Shown here piece by piece: positions 51,179-60,174 of a stretch of DNA of 64,000 nt; within the stretch, counting starts at the first letter, position 1, and every line of letters begins with the position of its first letter. The DNA is from Idiomarina aquatica (GTDB lineage: Bacteria; Pseudomonadota; Gammaproteobacteria; Enterobacterales; Alteromonadaceae). Position numbers and translations under genes: made by a program. The notes under the pieces are model-generated. The model was given only the letters and a program-made list of their open reading frames with translations, was not told where the DNA came from and did no database searches. Where the stretch lies: assembly GCF_004362895.1 (NCBI RefSeq), contig NZ_SNXI01000002.1, forward strand, positions 124,001-188,000, written 5' to 3'.

Positions 51179-51193
51179 ATCTAACGTGTTTTG

Positions 51194-51257
51194 CTCGCGC
51201 CGAAGGCGGCGAGCTACGCTGTTAGAGCGAACCGTACGTCGCGCCTCGCGGCGCGAC
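51194..51257. repeat. GC-rich palindromes between chaperone and TonB receptor genes
   Basis: CTCGCGCC-GAA-GGCGGCGAG (51194-51213, imperfect) and GTCGCGCC-TCGC-GGCGCGAC (51238-51257, perfect arms). The second ends 7 bases before the stop of the TonB receptor gene. Confidence 0.62.
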
Positions 51258-51264
51258 TTGGCTA

Positions 51265-53835
51265 TCAGAACGAGTAGCTTAGCTTGGTGTAAACAAAGCG
51301 ACCGCGCGGGTTGTGCACGCTTGGCGCATAACCGTACAGGTCGTTGTTAAACGCTTCCGGTGGCTCTTCGTCAAACAAATTGGTTGAACCCAGCGTGACA
51401 CGGAAGTTTGAAGTCACATCGTAGTAGGCTTGTAAATCAACCAATAGTTGGCTGTCGACCATCCGTGTTTTTGATGCTTCAACATCTGCTGGCGCCTGGT
51501 AATCCTCGAACTCTCCGATGTAGTTCAGGTTCAGGTTAACGCCAAAGGCGTCACGTGCCCACTCGGCACGAGCCGTCCAACGGTGCTCCGGATACTCATA
51601 CTCTCCGGCATAGTCGATACCGTCTTTCTCGAACTTGCTCATGTAAGACCAGTCAACGCCTAAACGGATATCGCCCAGTTGCTGTACCTGCCAGGTGTAG
51701 TTAGCAGAGAAATCCAGACCGGCTGCTTCCTGGCTCGATAAGTTCACGTAGGTGTTGTACAACACCGCCAGCTCACCTAAACGGTCGCCCGGTAGCGGGT
51801 CGCGACGCTCACAAACGGTACTGTTTTGGTCATTACAGTTTGCTGCGTAGACATTCTCGAAGTCGTTCTGAACAATCTTGTTGTCTTGTTCGATTGACCA
51901 GTAGTCTGCCGAGATATCAAACGCGTCAGTCACCTGCCAGATACCACCAATGTTGTAGTTTGATGACTCTTCCGGCTCCAGGCCATCTGAACCAGAGAAT
52001 ACGATGGTGTAATCCAACGGCACACAGCTCTCGTTGTCGGCTTCGCAACGGAAGGTATCGACAAAGAAGGTTGAAACTTGTGACGGACCTAGGCCAATTT
52101 GTGCCAACGATGGTGCACGGAAACCTTCACCGTACGATGCACGCAGGGTGACGTCATCCGACGGGCGCCATTGCAGTTTAAACTGCGGGTTAAAGGTCGA
52201 GCCAAAGTCGCTGTAATCATCGTAGCGGCCGGCTGCGGTAAGCTCGAGCTGGTCGGTAATCGGTACCAGGAACTCGACATACGCGGCCCATTGGTCACGC
52301 GCAGCTTCGGCCTGCACAGACTCGGTACCGAAGATTAAGCCCCGCTGGAACTGATCATCCGGTTGGTCAAATACGTCTTCTTCACGGTACTCAAGACCTG
52401 CTGCCATCGAGACCCAATGGTCGCCCAGCTGGAATGCTTCGCCGGCAATACTGGCGTCCATTGCAGTTAAGTGCGACTCGCCGCGACGTACCAGTGAGGT
52501 GGTGATATCGTTGATAACCGCCGGGTCATTGATGGTACCGCCGAATGGGTTGTAATTACCTAAGTTGATTTGCTCCTGCAGGAAGTCTGTGCGCACCCAG
52601 CCTTGCTCACGCGAACCGGTTTGCATGCCTTCACTGCGGCCTTTCTGGTACGACACATCCCAGTTCCAGCCGTCTAAATCACCGCGCAGTCCGGCAATAA
52701 AACGCAGGGTGTCAGACTCGACGTCCCAGATACGGGCGCCGGCATCAACAGTACGGAAGAAGTTGATATCAACACGTTCGCCCCAAGGGTTATTGGGGTG
52801 ATCAGCGGGGACATACAGGCCGGCATCTGCGTCCAATGGCGTCGGTGCACCACCGGCCATCGAGCGGTTATGTTGTGCCGCAATTTCGATATAGGCCTCA
52901 ACGTCACGGCTTAGCTCACGACGTGACTGAATGATAGCGCCCACGCGTTCTGCTTCCGGGAAGATTTGTGCATAAGGGCCGTAGTCAAAGACGCAGCGCG
53001 TACCAACTGTTGAGCTCGGTGGGCAATCCGGATCCGGTTGCTCGGCGCCGTCAACGATGAAGCTACCCGGGAAACCACGCGATGAGCGGAAGTCGTTTCC
53101 GCCGTAAGGGGCTTGGTTAGCGGTGCCATTACGACCAAACTCAGCGCCAAAAATTGAGGTGTTTTTCCAGTAGTCCATGATAACGGTGGTGTTACCTTTA
53201 TCGTCACCGGTACCCCATACCAGGCTCATGCTGGTCTCTTCATAGTTAACATCGCCGGTGGTACCACCGTGGCTAACAGAGAGCTCGGTGCCGACAAAAT
53301 CGTCACGCAGGATAATGTTGACAACACCGGCAACGGCGTCAGAACCGTAAATAGCAGATGCACCGTCTTTTAGAATGTCGATGCGCTCGATAGCGGCAAC
53401 CGGAATGGTGTTGATATCGACGAAGGAGTTAGCTACACCCTCGGCGAACGATGATACCGCGACGCGGCGACCATTAAGCAGCACCAATGTTGAGTCAGCA
53501 CCAAAGCCGCGCAACGAGATTGCGGCTGAGCCGTTAGCGGTGGTGTCCTGGCTGTTCCCCTGAGTAGAGAAGGTACCGACACCGGCTGATGGCAGACGTT
53601 CGAGTAATTGCTGAAGGTTGTTGAAACCTGAGGCTTCAATGTCATCTCGCGAGATGACTTCAACCGGTGATGCGCCTTCCATGTCGGTACGGTTGATCCG
53701 TGAACCGGTTACCTGAATGCGCTCTAAGCGATCGTTTTCGGCTTGCGCCTCGTCCTGTTGTGCATAGCTGACAGGCGACGCAAACACCGCACCTATGGCT
53801 AATGCACACAACGAATACTTAAATGAGTTGTTCAT
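51265..53835 (-). CDS. TonB-dependent outer-membrane receptor
   Basis: An 856-residue receptor. Signal peptide residues 1-25 end in SYAQ. The plug domain (about 38-175) has 'RIQVTGSRINRTDMEGASPVEVISRDDIEASG' and 'ISLRGFGADSTLVLLNGRRV'; the barrel fills the rest and ends in an aromatic residue ('TKLSYSF'), the insertion signal for outer-membrane barrels. The 'VTGSRI' opening and large size place it with the catch-all oligosaccharide/peptide TBDRs common in Alteromonadales, not with siderophore receptors. The ligand is unknown. A CRP/FNR-like palindrome lies about 85-100 bases upstream. Neighbouring protease suggests peptide uptake, as inference. Confidence 0.88.
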   Translation of the reverse strand: MNNSFKYSLCALAIGAVFASPVSYAQQDEAQAENDRLERIQVTGSRINRTDMEGASPVEVISRDDIEASGFNNLQQLLERLPSAGVGTFSTQGNSQDTTANGSAAISLRGFGADSTLVLLNGRRVAVSSFAEGVANSFVDINTIPVAAIERIDILKDGASAIYGSDAVAGVVNIILRDDFVGTELSVSHGGTTGDVNYEETSMSLVWGTGDDKGNTTVIMDYWKNTSIFGAEFGRNGTANQAPYGGNDFRSSRGFPGSFIVDGAEQPDPDCPPSSTVGTRCVFDYGPYAQIFPEAERVGAIIQSRRELSRDVEAYIEIAAQHNRSMAGGAPTPLDADAGLYVPADHPNNPWGERVDINFFRTVDAGARIWDVESDTLRFIAGLRGDLDGWNWDVSYQKGRSEGMQTGSREQGWVRTDFLQEQINLGNYNPFGGTINDPAVINDITTSLVRRGESHLTAMDASIAGEAFQLGDHWVSMAAGLEYREEDVFDQPDDQFQRGLIFGTESVQAEAARDQWAAYVEFLVPITDQLELTAAGRYDDYSDFGSTFNPQFKLQWRPSDDVTLRASYGEGFRAPSLAQIGLGPSQVSTFFVDTFRCEADNESCVPLDYTIVFSGSDGLEPEESSNYNIGGIWQVTDAFDISADYWSIEQDNKIVQNDFENVYAANCNDQNSTVCERRDPLPGDRLGELAVLYNTYVNLSSQEAAGLDFSANYTWQVQQLGDIRLGVDWSYMSKFEKDGIDYAGEYEYPEHRWTARAEWARDAFGVNLNLNYIGEFEDYQAPADVEASKTRMVDSQLLVDLQAYYDVTSNFRVTLGSTNLFDEEPPEAFNNDLYGYAPSVHNPRGRFVYTKLSYSF

Positions 53836-53899
53836 TTTTGTTTTTTTCCCTGTGATTTAAACTCAGACAGTTTGTTTGTCATTAAGATGACATGTTCCT

Positions 53900-53935
53900 T
53901 TATTACACTAAATTAACATATGATCAAGATCATAT
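53900..53935 (-). promoter_or_regulatory. CRP/FNR-family-like palindrome upstream of the TonB receptor
   Basis: ATATGATC-AA-GATCATAT (53918-53935) is a perfect inverted repeat close to the CRP (TGTGA-N6-TCACA) and FNR (TTGAT-N4-ATCAA) patterns but an exact match to neither. A minus-strand -10-like TAATAA (53905-53900) follows, which would place the site near -34. It could also act on the alkaline phosphatase gene. Confidence 0.42.
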
Positions 53936-53969
53936 TTATTGCTTCAGGATGTGGCTCTTTATTTCGTAG

Positions 53970-54013
53970 GTCGCGTCCTGACGCGACATTGCGGACGTGC
54001 GTCAGGACGCACG
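53970..54013. repeat. REP-like pair before the alkaline phosphatase gene
   Basis: GTCGCGTC-CT-GACGCGAC (53970-53987) and CGTGCGTC-AG-GACGCACG (53996-54013), one of each variant in tandem. They lie between the divergent receptor and phosphatase genes. Confidence 0.75.
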
Positions 54014-54097
54014 GTACGGGTTGGCGAGTGTCCCTGTCTTGCTCCTGTAACAAACTCGCGGTAGGATTGCTGGCAATATCCTCATGGAGACGTAATC

Positions 54098-55402
54098 ATG
54101 AAACGTACACTTCTCGCGGCGTCGGTCGCTTTGTTAGCCACTTCGGCTGTTGCTGACGACCACCAGAAACCGAATATTATTTATGTGATTGGCGATGGTA
54201 TGGGCTTTGAGTTTATCAGCGCATACCGTTATGCCATGTCGAATTTAGAGACCAAGGACATCGCGGAAACCCAGTTTGATCACTACCTGACCGGGGCTGC
54301 CACCACATATCCCGAGGATGACACCTGGGTAACGGATTCGGCAGCGGGAGCAACGGCATTGGCAGCGGGCGAGAAGTCCTACAACGGCGCCATTGGTATG
54401 GATAACGACAAAACCGCGTTAAAAACGGTGATGGAATACGCCAAAGATAGTGGCTATATGACTGGGTCAGTATCCACCTCACAGGTGAACCATGCGACGC
54501 CGGCATCGTTTTTCTCACATCACCCGTCGCGCTATGAGTACAACGAAATCGCGGATTTGATGGCGCAGCAATACATCAAAGACGAAGCGTCTTACGATGT
54601 GTTATTAGGCGGTGGTCAGCAGTATTTTATCCGTGACGATAAAAACTGGGTCGAGTTGTTACAGCAACATGGGCTGCAGGTGATTCAGGATATGCAGATG
54701 CTGGATCAGGTAGAGCAGGCTCCGGTAATGGGCTTGTTTGCGCCGAAAGGCCTGCCGCATGCTATCGATGAAGGTAAAGACTCACTTGCGCGTATGACCT
54801 CTACAGCATTGCGTTTATTGTCGGCAGAAGACAAGCCATTTGCGCTAATGATTGAAGGCAGCCAGATTGATTGGTGTGGCCATGCTAACGATATCGCCTG
54901 TGCGGTGCACGAGATGGATTCGTTAAATAAAACGCTGGAAGTGGTTAACGAGTTTATTGCTGAGAACCCGAATACCTTGTTTGTGATGACGGCTGACCAC
55001 TCGACCGGCGGGCTAACGCTGGGCCGTGATGGCGAATATGCCTGGTACTCGGATCGGGTGATGGCGATTGAGAGCTCTATCGCTACCATGCGCGGTGAGC
55101 TGTTAGAAATGGATGCTGATCAGTGGGCTGATTACGTTGCTGACAAGGTTAATTCTGAATTGACCCAGGACTATATCGACGAGCTGGCGCTGGCTGCTGA
55201 GCAGCAGGGCGAAGCGCGCGAGGAGGCATTGCACAATGCGCTGGTTTACATTACCGGCGACATTACCGGTACCGGCTGGACCGGCAGCGGCCATACTGCC
55301 GTTGATGTCCCGGTTTTTGCCACCGGCCCCAATGCCGACCAATTCCGTGGGTACATGGATAACACCGCATTGGGCAAAAGGTTAATCGACATCGTTCGAT
55401 AA
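54098..55402 (+). CDS. Alkaline phosphatase
   Basis: A 434-residue periplasmic enzyme with a signal peptide (1-19, ending AVAD). 'NIIYVIGDGMG' near 25-35 carries a metal-binding Asp, 'WVTDSAAGATALAAGEKSYNGAIGMD' near 78 the nucleophilic Ser, 'TADHSTGGL' near 300 and 'GSGHTAVDVPVFATGPNADQFRG' near 392 further metal ligands. This is the PhoA/bacterial alkaline phosphatase family. GGAGACG precedes the ATG. It is directly followed by ppk and ppx, which makes a phosphate-handling group. No clear Pho box was seen, so control by phosphate is not shown. Confidence 0.9.
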   Translation: MKRTLLAASVALLATSAVADDHQKPNIIYVIGDGMGFEFISAYRYAMSNLETKDIAETQFDHYLTGAATTYPEDDTWVTDSAAGATALAAGEKSYNGAIGMDNDKTALKTVMEYAKDSGYMTGSVSTSQVNHATPASFFSHHPSRYEYNEIADLMAQQYIKDEASYDVLLGGGQQYFIRDDKNWVELLQQHGLQVIQDMQMLDQVEQAPVMGLFAPKGLPHAIDEGKDSLARMTSTALRLLSAEDKPFALMIEGSQIDWCGHANDIACAVHEMDSLNKTLEVVNEFIAENPNTLFVMTADHSTGGLTLGRDGEYAWYSDRVMAIESSIATMRGELLEMDADQWADYVADKVNSELTQDYIDELALAAEQQGEAREEALHNALVYITGDITGTGWTGSGHTAVDVPVFATGPNADQFRGYMDNTALGKRLIDIVR

Positions 55403-55403
55403 A

Positions 55404-55450
55404 CTTGCGCCAAAGGCGCAAGCTACAGTAGCTCGCGCCTTTGGCGCGAG
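55404..55450. repeat. Two palindromes between alkaline phosphatase and ppk
   Basis: CTTGCGCC-AAA-GGCGCAAG (55404-55422) and CTCGCGCC-TTT-GGCGCGAG (55432-55450). The first begins right after the phosphatase stop. Either could end or stabilise the upstream mRNA; no T-run follows. Confidence 0.7.
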
Positions 55451-55484
55451 TATGGGTCGAACAAGCGTCAGGGCTGGTGGCGGA

Positions 55485-57569
55485 ATGAAGTTTTTCAACA
55501 AAGAACTCAGTTGGTTGTCGTTTAACGAGCGGGTGCTGCAGGAAGCGGCGGATGCTGCGGTGCCGGTGGTGGAACGAATGCGCTTTCTGGGCATTTTTTC
55601 CAGCAATATGGACGAGTTCTTTCAGGTGCGGGTGGCCGCCGTGCGGCGACACATCTTCTTTAGTCAGTCTGAGGAAGAACGCAGCCGCTATGAACGCCTG
55701 ATGGCGCAGCTGCAAAGCAAGGTTAACGAGCTACAGCAGCAATTTGATGCGATCTTGCCGCAAGTTGTCAGTGCTTTAAAGCAACACCACATCCACCTGC
55801 TCGAGCCTCATCAGCTCAATGTCGACGAAAAACAGCGGGTTAAGTTCTTTTTTATCGAAAAAGTCCGCCGCCATCTGGTACCTATTCTGGTTACCGAAAA
55901 AACCGACCTACGCAACGTGCTGCGCGAGGACGAGAACTATCTGTGTGTCGAAATCCTCGATGATAATCATAAACGCTATGCGCTGATCGAAGTACCCGCT
56001 GATGCCATGGATCGTTTTATCAAATTACCCACCAGCGGTCGCACACGGGATCATAAGATCCTGTTTTTAGACGATATCCTGCAGCTGAATCTTGATGAAC
56101 TGTTCCGCGGCATTGTGCCGTTTAAGCGGTTGCGGGCGTTCTCTTTCAAAATGACCCGTGATGCTGAATACCATCCGTCTGATGACATCGAGCAAAGTAT
56201 TCTTGAGCGTATGGAAGAAGGGCTTAAGCAGCGCTTTAAGGCCGACCCTGTGCGTCTGGTTTACGATAAGAAAATGCCCGATGAAATGCTGGTGTTTTTA
56301 AGTGAAAAGCTGGATCTGAACCGCTTTGATTCCTTGGTCGCTGGCGGTCGTTACCGTAATACGCGAGACTTCGCTAAGTTTCCGAATTACGGGAGAGCGT
56401 CGCTGGAACATCCGCGGCAGCCGGCGCTGTTGCACCCAAAGTTCTACCGTTTCGACAACGTTTTTGATGCCGTTCGCAGCAGCGATATTTTGCTGTATTA
56501 CCCGTACCACCGCTTCGCTCATTTTACCGAGTTTGTGCGTCAGGCCGCGTATGACCCGAATGTGACCCGTATTGCCATTTGTATTTATCGGGTAGCACCG
56601 CACTCGCGTATTCTGCATTCGTTGACCGATGCCGTACAAAACGGCAAACACGTTACCGTGATGGTAGAGTTGCAGGCGCGGTTTGACGAGGAAGCCAACA
56701 TAGAGTGGGCGAAGGAACTTACCGAAGCGGGAGTGCATGTCAGTTTTGGTATTCATGGCTTAAAAGTGCACTCGAAACTGGTGCTGGTACATCGCCGTGA
56801 AGGTATTACCGAGCGCCGCTATGCGGTGATCGGTACCGGTAACTTCCACGAAGGTACCGCGCAGGTGTATACCGATTTTAGCCTGTTTACCTGCGATAAC
56901 GCGATTACGGCGGATGTCGATAATGTTTTTAATTATCTTGAGCAACCGTATAGGCAGACAAAATTCAGAGAGCTGATGGTGGCGCCGGTGACCATGCGGC
57001 AGCGGCTGACCGATTATATCGAGTACGAAATTGAACAGGCTCAGCAGGACCGGCCGGCGGCGATATTTATCAAAGTAAACAACCTGGTTGATGACAGCTT
57101 GATTGTGCAGTTGTACCGGGCGTCGCGAGCCGGAGTAAAGATCCGGGCGATCGTGCGCGGTATGTGCGCATTGCGCGCCGGGGTCAAAGATTTGAGCGAA
57201 AACATCGAAGTGCGCAGTATTGTTGACCGTTACCTGGAGCACCCGCGGGTCTATTATTTTGAACATGGCGGACAGCAGGAACTGTTTATTGCCTCCGCGG
57301 ATTTAATGACCCGCAACCTTGATCATCGGGTGGAAGTTGCGGTGCCGGTGCGCGATGCAGATGCCCGCCAGGATGTATTACAGGTGATGGAATTACAATG
57401 GCGTGATCGGGCTAAGTCGCGGGTGATTGATGCTGAACAACGCAACACGTACGTCATTGAGCGCGAACAGGCGGGTAAACGTAAGACCAAAAAATCACGC
57501 CTGCTGCGATCGCAGACGGCGATTTACCGTTATTTTAAACGCCGGAGTCATGACTATGAGCGCGAATAG
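55485..57569 (+). CDS. ppk: Polyphosphate kinase 1
   Basis: A 694-residue enzyme from ATG 55485; an earlier in-frame start at 55452 would add 11 residues out of a palindromic region. 'KELSWLSFNERVLQEAAD' near 5 and 'SNMDEFFQVRV' near 42 are diagnostic PPK1 openings. 'HGLKVHSKLVLV' near 422-433 holds the His that becomes phosphorylated, and 'TGNFHEGTAQVYTDFSLFT' near 450 is the next conserved block. It makes polyphosphate from ATP reversibly. The ppx start lies inside its last codons (20-bp overlap). Confidence 0.94.
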   Translation: MKFFNKELSWLSFNERVLQEAADAAVPVVERMRFLGIFSSNMDEFFQVRVAAVRRHIFFSQSEEERSRYERLMAQLQSKVNELQQQFDAILPQVVSALKQHHIHLLEPHQLNVDEKQRVKFFFIEKVRRHLVPILVTEKTDLRNVLREDENYLCVEILDDNHKRYALIEVPADAMDRFIKLPTSGRTRDHKILFLDDILQLNLDELFRGIVPFKRLRAFSFKMTRDAEYHPSDDIEQSILERMEEGLKQRFKADPVRLVYDKKMPDEMLVFLSEKLDLNRFDSLVAGGRYRNTRDFAKFPNYGRASLEHPRQPALLHPKFYRFDNVFDAVRSSDILLYYPYHRFAHFTEFVRQAAYDPNVTRIAICIYRVAPHSRILHSLTDAVQNGKHVTVMVELQARFDEEANIEWAKELTEAGVHVSFGIHGLKVHSKLVLVHRREGITERRYAVIGTGNFHEGTAQVYTDFSLFTCDNAITADVDNVFNYLEQPYRQTKFRELMVAPVTMRQRLTDYIEYEIEQAQQDRPAAIFIKVNNLVDDSLIVQLYRASRAGVKIRAIVRGMCALRAGVKDLSENIEVRSIVDRYLEHPRVYYFEHGGQQELFIASADLMTRNLDHRVEVAVPVRDADARQDVLQVMELQWRDRAKSRVIDAEQRNTYVIEREQAGKRKTKKSRLLRSQTAIYRYFKRRSHDYERE

Positions 57570-59058
57570 CCCGTCTCAACAGCAGTTTGCCGCGCTCGAT
57601 TTGGGCTCGAACAGTTTCCACCTGATTATTGCGCGACTGGTTGAAGGCCAGTTACAGCCGATTTTTAAATTTAAGCAGCCGGTACAGCTGGCGCAGGGTC
57701 TGAATGGGCGTTATTTGTCAGATGCCGCGATTGCCCGCGGGCTGGAAGCGTTAAAACAATGCGCGGTGCGGCTGGAAGGATTTACTACTGATAGCGTTAA
57801 AGTGGTGGCGACGCACACCTTGCGGCGGGCAAAAAATCGCAAGCAATTTTTAGCGGCTGCGGCTAAGGTTCTGCCGTTCCCGATTGAGGTGATTTCCGGG
57901 CGCGAAGAAGCGCGTTTGATCTATCGTGGGGTCAGCGAGACCATCGCCGATAGTGTCGGCGAGCTGGTGATTGATATTGGCGGCGGCAGTAGTGAGTTTG
58001 CCTTTGGTAAAAACAAACAGGCGTCGGTGTTGAGTTCGCGCAGTGTCGGCAGTCTGGCGTGCACAACGCAGTTTTTTAACGACGGTAAAATTAGCGCCAA
58101 GCGCTTCGATAAGGCTGTGGTTTATGTGCGCCAACAGATTGAACCGGTTGCTAATGCGCTTGCCGGCAAACGGGTGCAGGCGGTTTACGGTACATCGGGC
58201 ACCGTCAAGGCGATTTACCAGTGGGTGAGTAAAACGATAAATTCCTCCGCAAGCGGGTTAACCATGGCCGATTTGTTGGCATGCCGCGACCAGCTGATTG
58301 CGGCGAAGCATGTTGATAATCTGCAAACCGAGGTGATTTCTGACGATCGACGCGTATCGATAGTGGGTGGCCTGGCGGTATTAATTGGGATATTTGAAGA
58401 GCTGGAACTGGAGCGTCTGCAACCTCATGATGCTGCGCTGCGCGAGGGCGTTTTGTACGAACTGGCGCAGGAAGTGCTGAGCCTCGAGGACGTGCGTGAA
58501 CGAACGATTTATAGTTTGGCACAACGGTATTCGGTCGATGAGGCGCAGGCAAGCCGGGTATGGCGCACCGCTTGTCAGCTTTATCAGGCTGTGGCTGCGG
58601 TTTGGCAGATTGACTCGCACGATATGGAGTTGTTGTTGGAAGGTACTGCCAAGCTGCACGAAGTCGGCTTGAGTATCAGTGCCAGCGGGGTACAGAAACA
58701 TTCTGGTTATATCCTCAGCAATGCGTACATGCCGGGTTTTAATGCCGAAGAGCAGCGATTATTAGCCACGGTGGTGCGGTTTTTTCGGAAAAAACTCAAA
58801 CCGGAAGAATTTCCCGAGTTGGCATTATTTGATCAGAGCCAGCTGGTAAAGCTGATTTTAATTCTGCGGCTGGCGGTGGTCATTAACAGTGACCGGCAGG
58901 ACCGGCGGCTAGTGGACGGCGTTAGCGTTAAAGAGAGCCAATTGACGCTCAAACTAACTAAAGCCGCCCGCTTAGACGCCGTGCTGCAGGCCCAGCTCGA
59001 TGACGAAGCCGCCACCTTTAAAAAGCTCGGCTATCGACTGCTGTACGTCGCGTCCTGA
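57550..59058 (+). CDS. ppx: Exopolyphosphatase
   Basis: A 502-residue Ppx/GppA family enzyme from ATG 57550 (GGAG 5 bases before); an in-frame start at 57427 lies deep in ppk. 'FAALDLGSNSFHLIIARL' near 13 and 'VIDIGGGSSEFAFGK' near 141 are the two phosphate-binding loops of the actin-like fold; 'VYGTSGTVKAIYQW' near 213 follows. The C-terminal HD-like helical domain makes it a full-length Ppx. It degrades polyphosphate from the end. The gene's last three codons and stop lie inside a GTCGCGTC-type palindrome, so the repeat supplies the stop codon. Confidence 0.9.
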   Translation: MTMSANSPSQQQFAALDLGSNSFHLIIARLVEGQLQPIFKFKQPVQLAQGLNGRYLSDAAIARGLEALKQCAVRLEGFTTDSVKVVATHTLRRAKNRKQFLAAAAKVLPFPIEVISGREEARLIYRGVSETIADSVGELVIDIGGGSSEFAFGKNKQASVLSSRSVGSLACTTQFFNDGKISAKRFDKAVVYVRQQIEPVANALAGKRVQAVYGTSGTVKAIYQWVSKTINSSASGLTMADLLACRDQLIAAKHVDNLQTEVISDDRRVSIVGGLAVLIGIFEELELERLQPHDAALREGVLYELAQEVLSLEDVRERTIYSLAQRYSVDEAQASRVWRTACQLYQAVAAVWQIDSHDMELLLEGTAKLHEVGLSISASGVQKHSGYILSNAYMPGFNAEEQRLLATVVRFFRKKLKPEEFPELALFDQSQLVKLILILRLAVVINSDRQDRRLVDGVSVKESQLTLKLTKAARLDAVLQAQLDDEAATFKKLGYRLLYVAS

Positions 59059-59096
59059 CGCGACATTGCGATGCCGGGCGTGCGTCAGGACGCACG
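59047..59096. repeat. REP-like pair overlapping the ppx stop codon
   Basis: GTCGCGTC-CT-GACGCGAC (59047-59064) contains the ppx stop TGA at 59056-59058. CGTGCGTC-AG-GACGCACG (59079-59096) follows. The order of the two variants and the spacing copy the pair at 53970-54013. Confidence 0.78.
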
Positions 59097-59190
59097 GTAC
59101 AGGGTATTTTATTCGGTAGGTCGATCGCTGGACAAAAAATTACCACTGAATTATGCTTGTTTTACGGTTATAGCACGGTGAGGAAGCCCG

Positions 59191-59397
59191 ATGGAGTTAA
59201 TTGATCGTAATCAGTATCCGCAGCTTGATCGCTTACTGTGGGATACCAAACAGCAATATTTTACGCATAAAGAGGCAATAACGATTTATGAAGATCGCTG
59301 GCGCTTTTTGTTTGAAACTGAGCTGACAGCCAAGGAGCGTAAACTGATTGCAGGACTAACGAAGGAATTTGGCATCTTTCTGCCCGCAGTTGCCTGA
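59191..59397 (+). CDS. Small protein upstream of AbiEii-like toxin, possible antitoxin
   Basis: A 68-residue protein with no family I recognise; helical, mixed charge, no signal peptide or DNA-binding motif ('DRNQYPQLDRLLWDTKQQYFTHKEAITIYEDRW'). Ribosome site GTGAGGAAG lies upstream of ATG 59191. Its stop overlaps the next start (TGATG), so the two are translated together. An antitoxin or regulator role is inferred only from this pairing. It is far smaller than the AbiEi antitoxin that usually goes with AbiEii. Confidence 0.6.
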   Translation: MELIDRNQYPQLDRLLWDTKQQYFTHKEAITIYEDRWRFLFETELTAKERKLIAGLTKEFGIFLPAVA

Positions 59398-60110
59398 TGG
59401 AAAGCTATCAGCCAGTGGCTTACACGCAACCTCACCATCAACTGATCGAACAGTTGCTACAAGGATTCAATCACGAGTACCTTGGTTCCCACAATATTTT
59501 ATTTGGCGGTGGCACCCGCATAGCACTCGAACTAAAAGAGTATCGTACCTCTGTTGATATCGATTTTTTATGTGCCAATAAAGAGGCTTACCGGGCCGTT
59601 CGACGTCAAGTTACATCGCAGTCACTGGGTGAGTTAGTTAGACGCGAATTTACTTATGTACCCGAAATTCGTTTTGATCGATATGGCGTCAGGACATTTT
59701 TAGAGCAGAATGGCGAGCAAGTTAAACTTGAATTCGTGGCGTTCGATGATTATCAATTAGCTAAAGACGCACGAAACAGTCTCTTCCCAGTACCTTTTAT
59801 TGATCAGACTTCGTGTTTCACGACCAAACTGCTTGCTAATGCTGACCGAGCCGGCCAAAAGCCCTATAAAGATATATTTGATATTGTCGCGATGGCCGCA
59901 GCCTGGGGCCCAATCCCTGACTCGTCGCTGCGAGAGGCTGCAAATCATTACAGCGAAAAAGTTGTCATACAGGGGCTGAAAAAAGCGTTGGAAGGATTTA
60001 GTGACAATTTGGAGCGTTATCAAGAAGCTGCCGGTGCAATGAATATTTCATCCGACTTTTTTGAATCAACCTTGCAACCGACAGCAGAGAAACTTCGCCG
60101 GAGTTTGTAG
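59397..60110 (+). CDS. Nucleotidyltransferase, AbiEii/AbiGii toxin family
   Basis: A 237-residue protein with the core motifs of the AbiEii/AbiGii family: 'LFGGGTRIALELKEYRTSVDIDFLC' near 35-58 (the GG...T and DxD metal site), 'QVKLEFVAFDD' near 105 (third acidic residue), 'TKLLANADR' near 143 and 'KPYKDIFDIVAM' near 156. Characterised members are toxins that transfer nucleotides, for example MenA- and AbiEii-type enzymes acting on tRNA or using GTP. It is coupled to a 68-residue partner gene. Flanking REP-like palindromes on both sides give the pair the look of an inserted cassette. Confidence 0.8.
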   Translation: MESYQPVAYTQPHHQLIEQLLQGFNHEYLGSHNILFGGGTRIALELKEYRTSVDIDFLCANKEAYRAVRRQVTSQSLGELVRREFTYVPEIRFDRYGVRTFLEQNGEQVKLEFVAFDDYQLAKDARNSLFPVPFIDQTSCFTTKLLANADRAGQKPYKDIFDIVAMAAAWGPIPDSSLREAANHYSEKVVIQGLKKALEGFSDNLERYQEAAGAMNISSDFFESTLQPTAEKLRRSL

Positions 60111-60113
60111 TAC

Positions 60114-60174
60114 CGTGCGTCAGGACGCACGGTACAGAATTTTCTTGCGATGTTGCCGTGCGTCAGGACGCACG
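60114..60174. repeat. REP-like pair between toxin and PKD lipoprotein genes
   Basis: CGTGCGTC-AG-GACGCACG twice (60114-60131 and 60157-60174). The second touches the stop codon of the minus-strand lipoprotein gene at 60175; the first begins 3 bases after the toxin stop. They may end both convergent transcripts. Confidence 0.78.
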
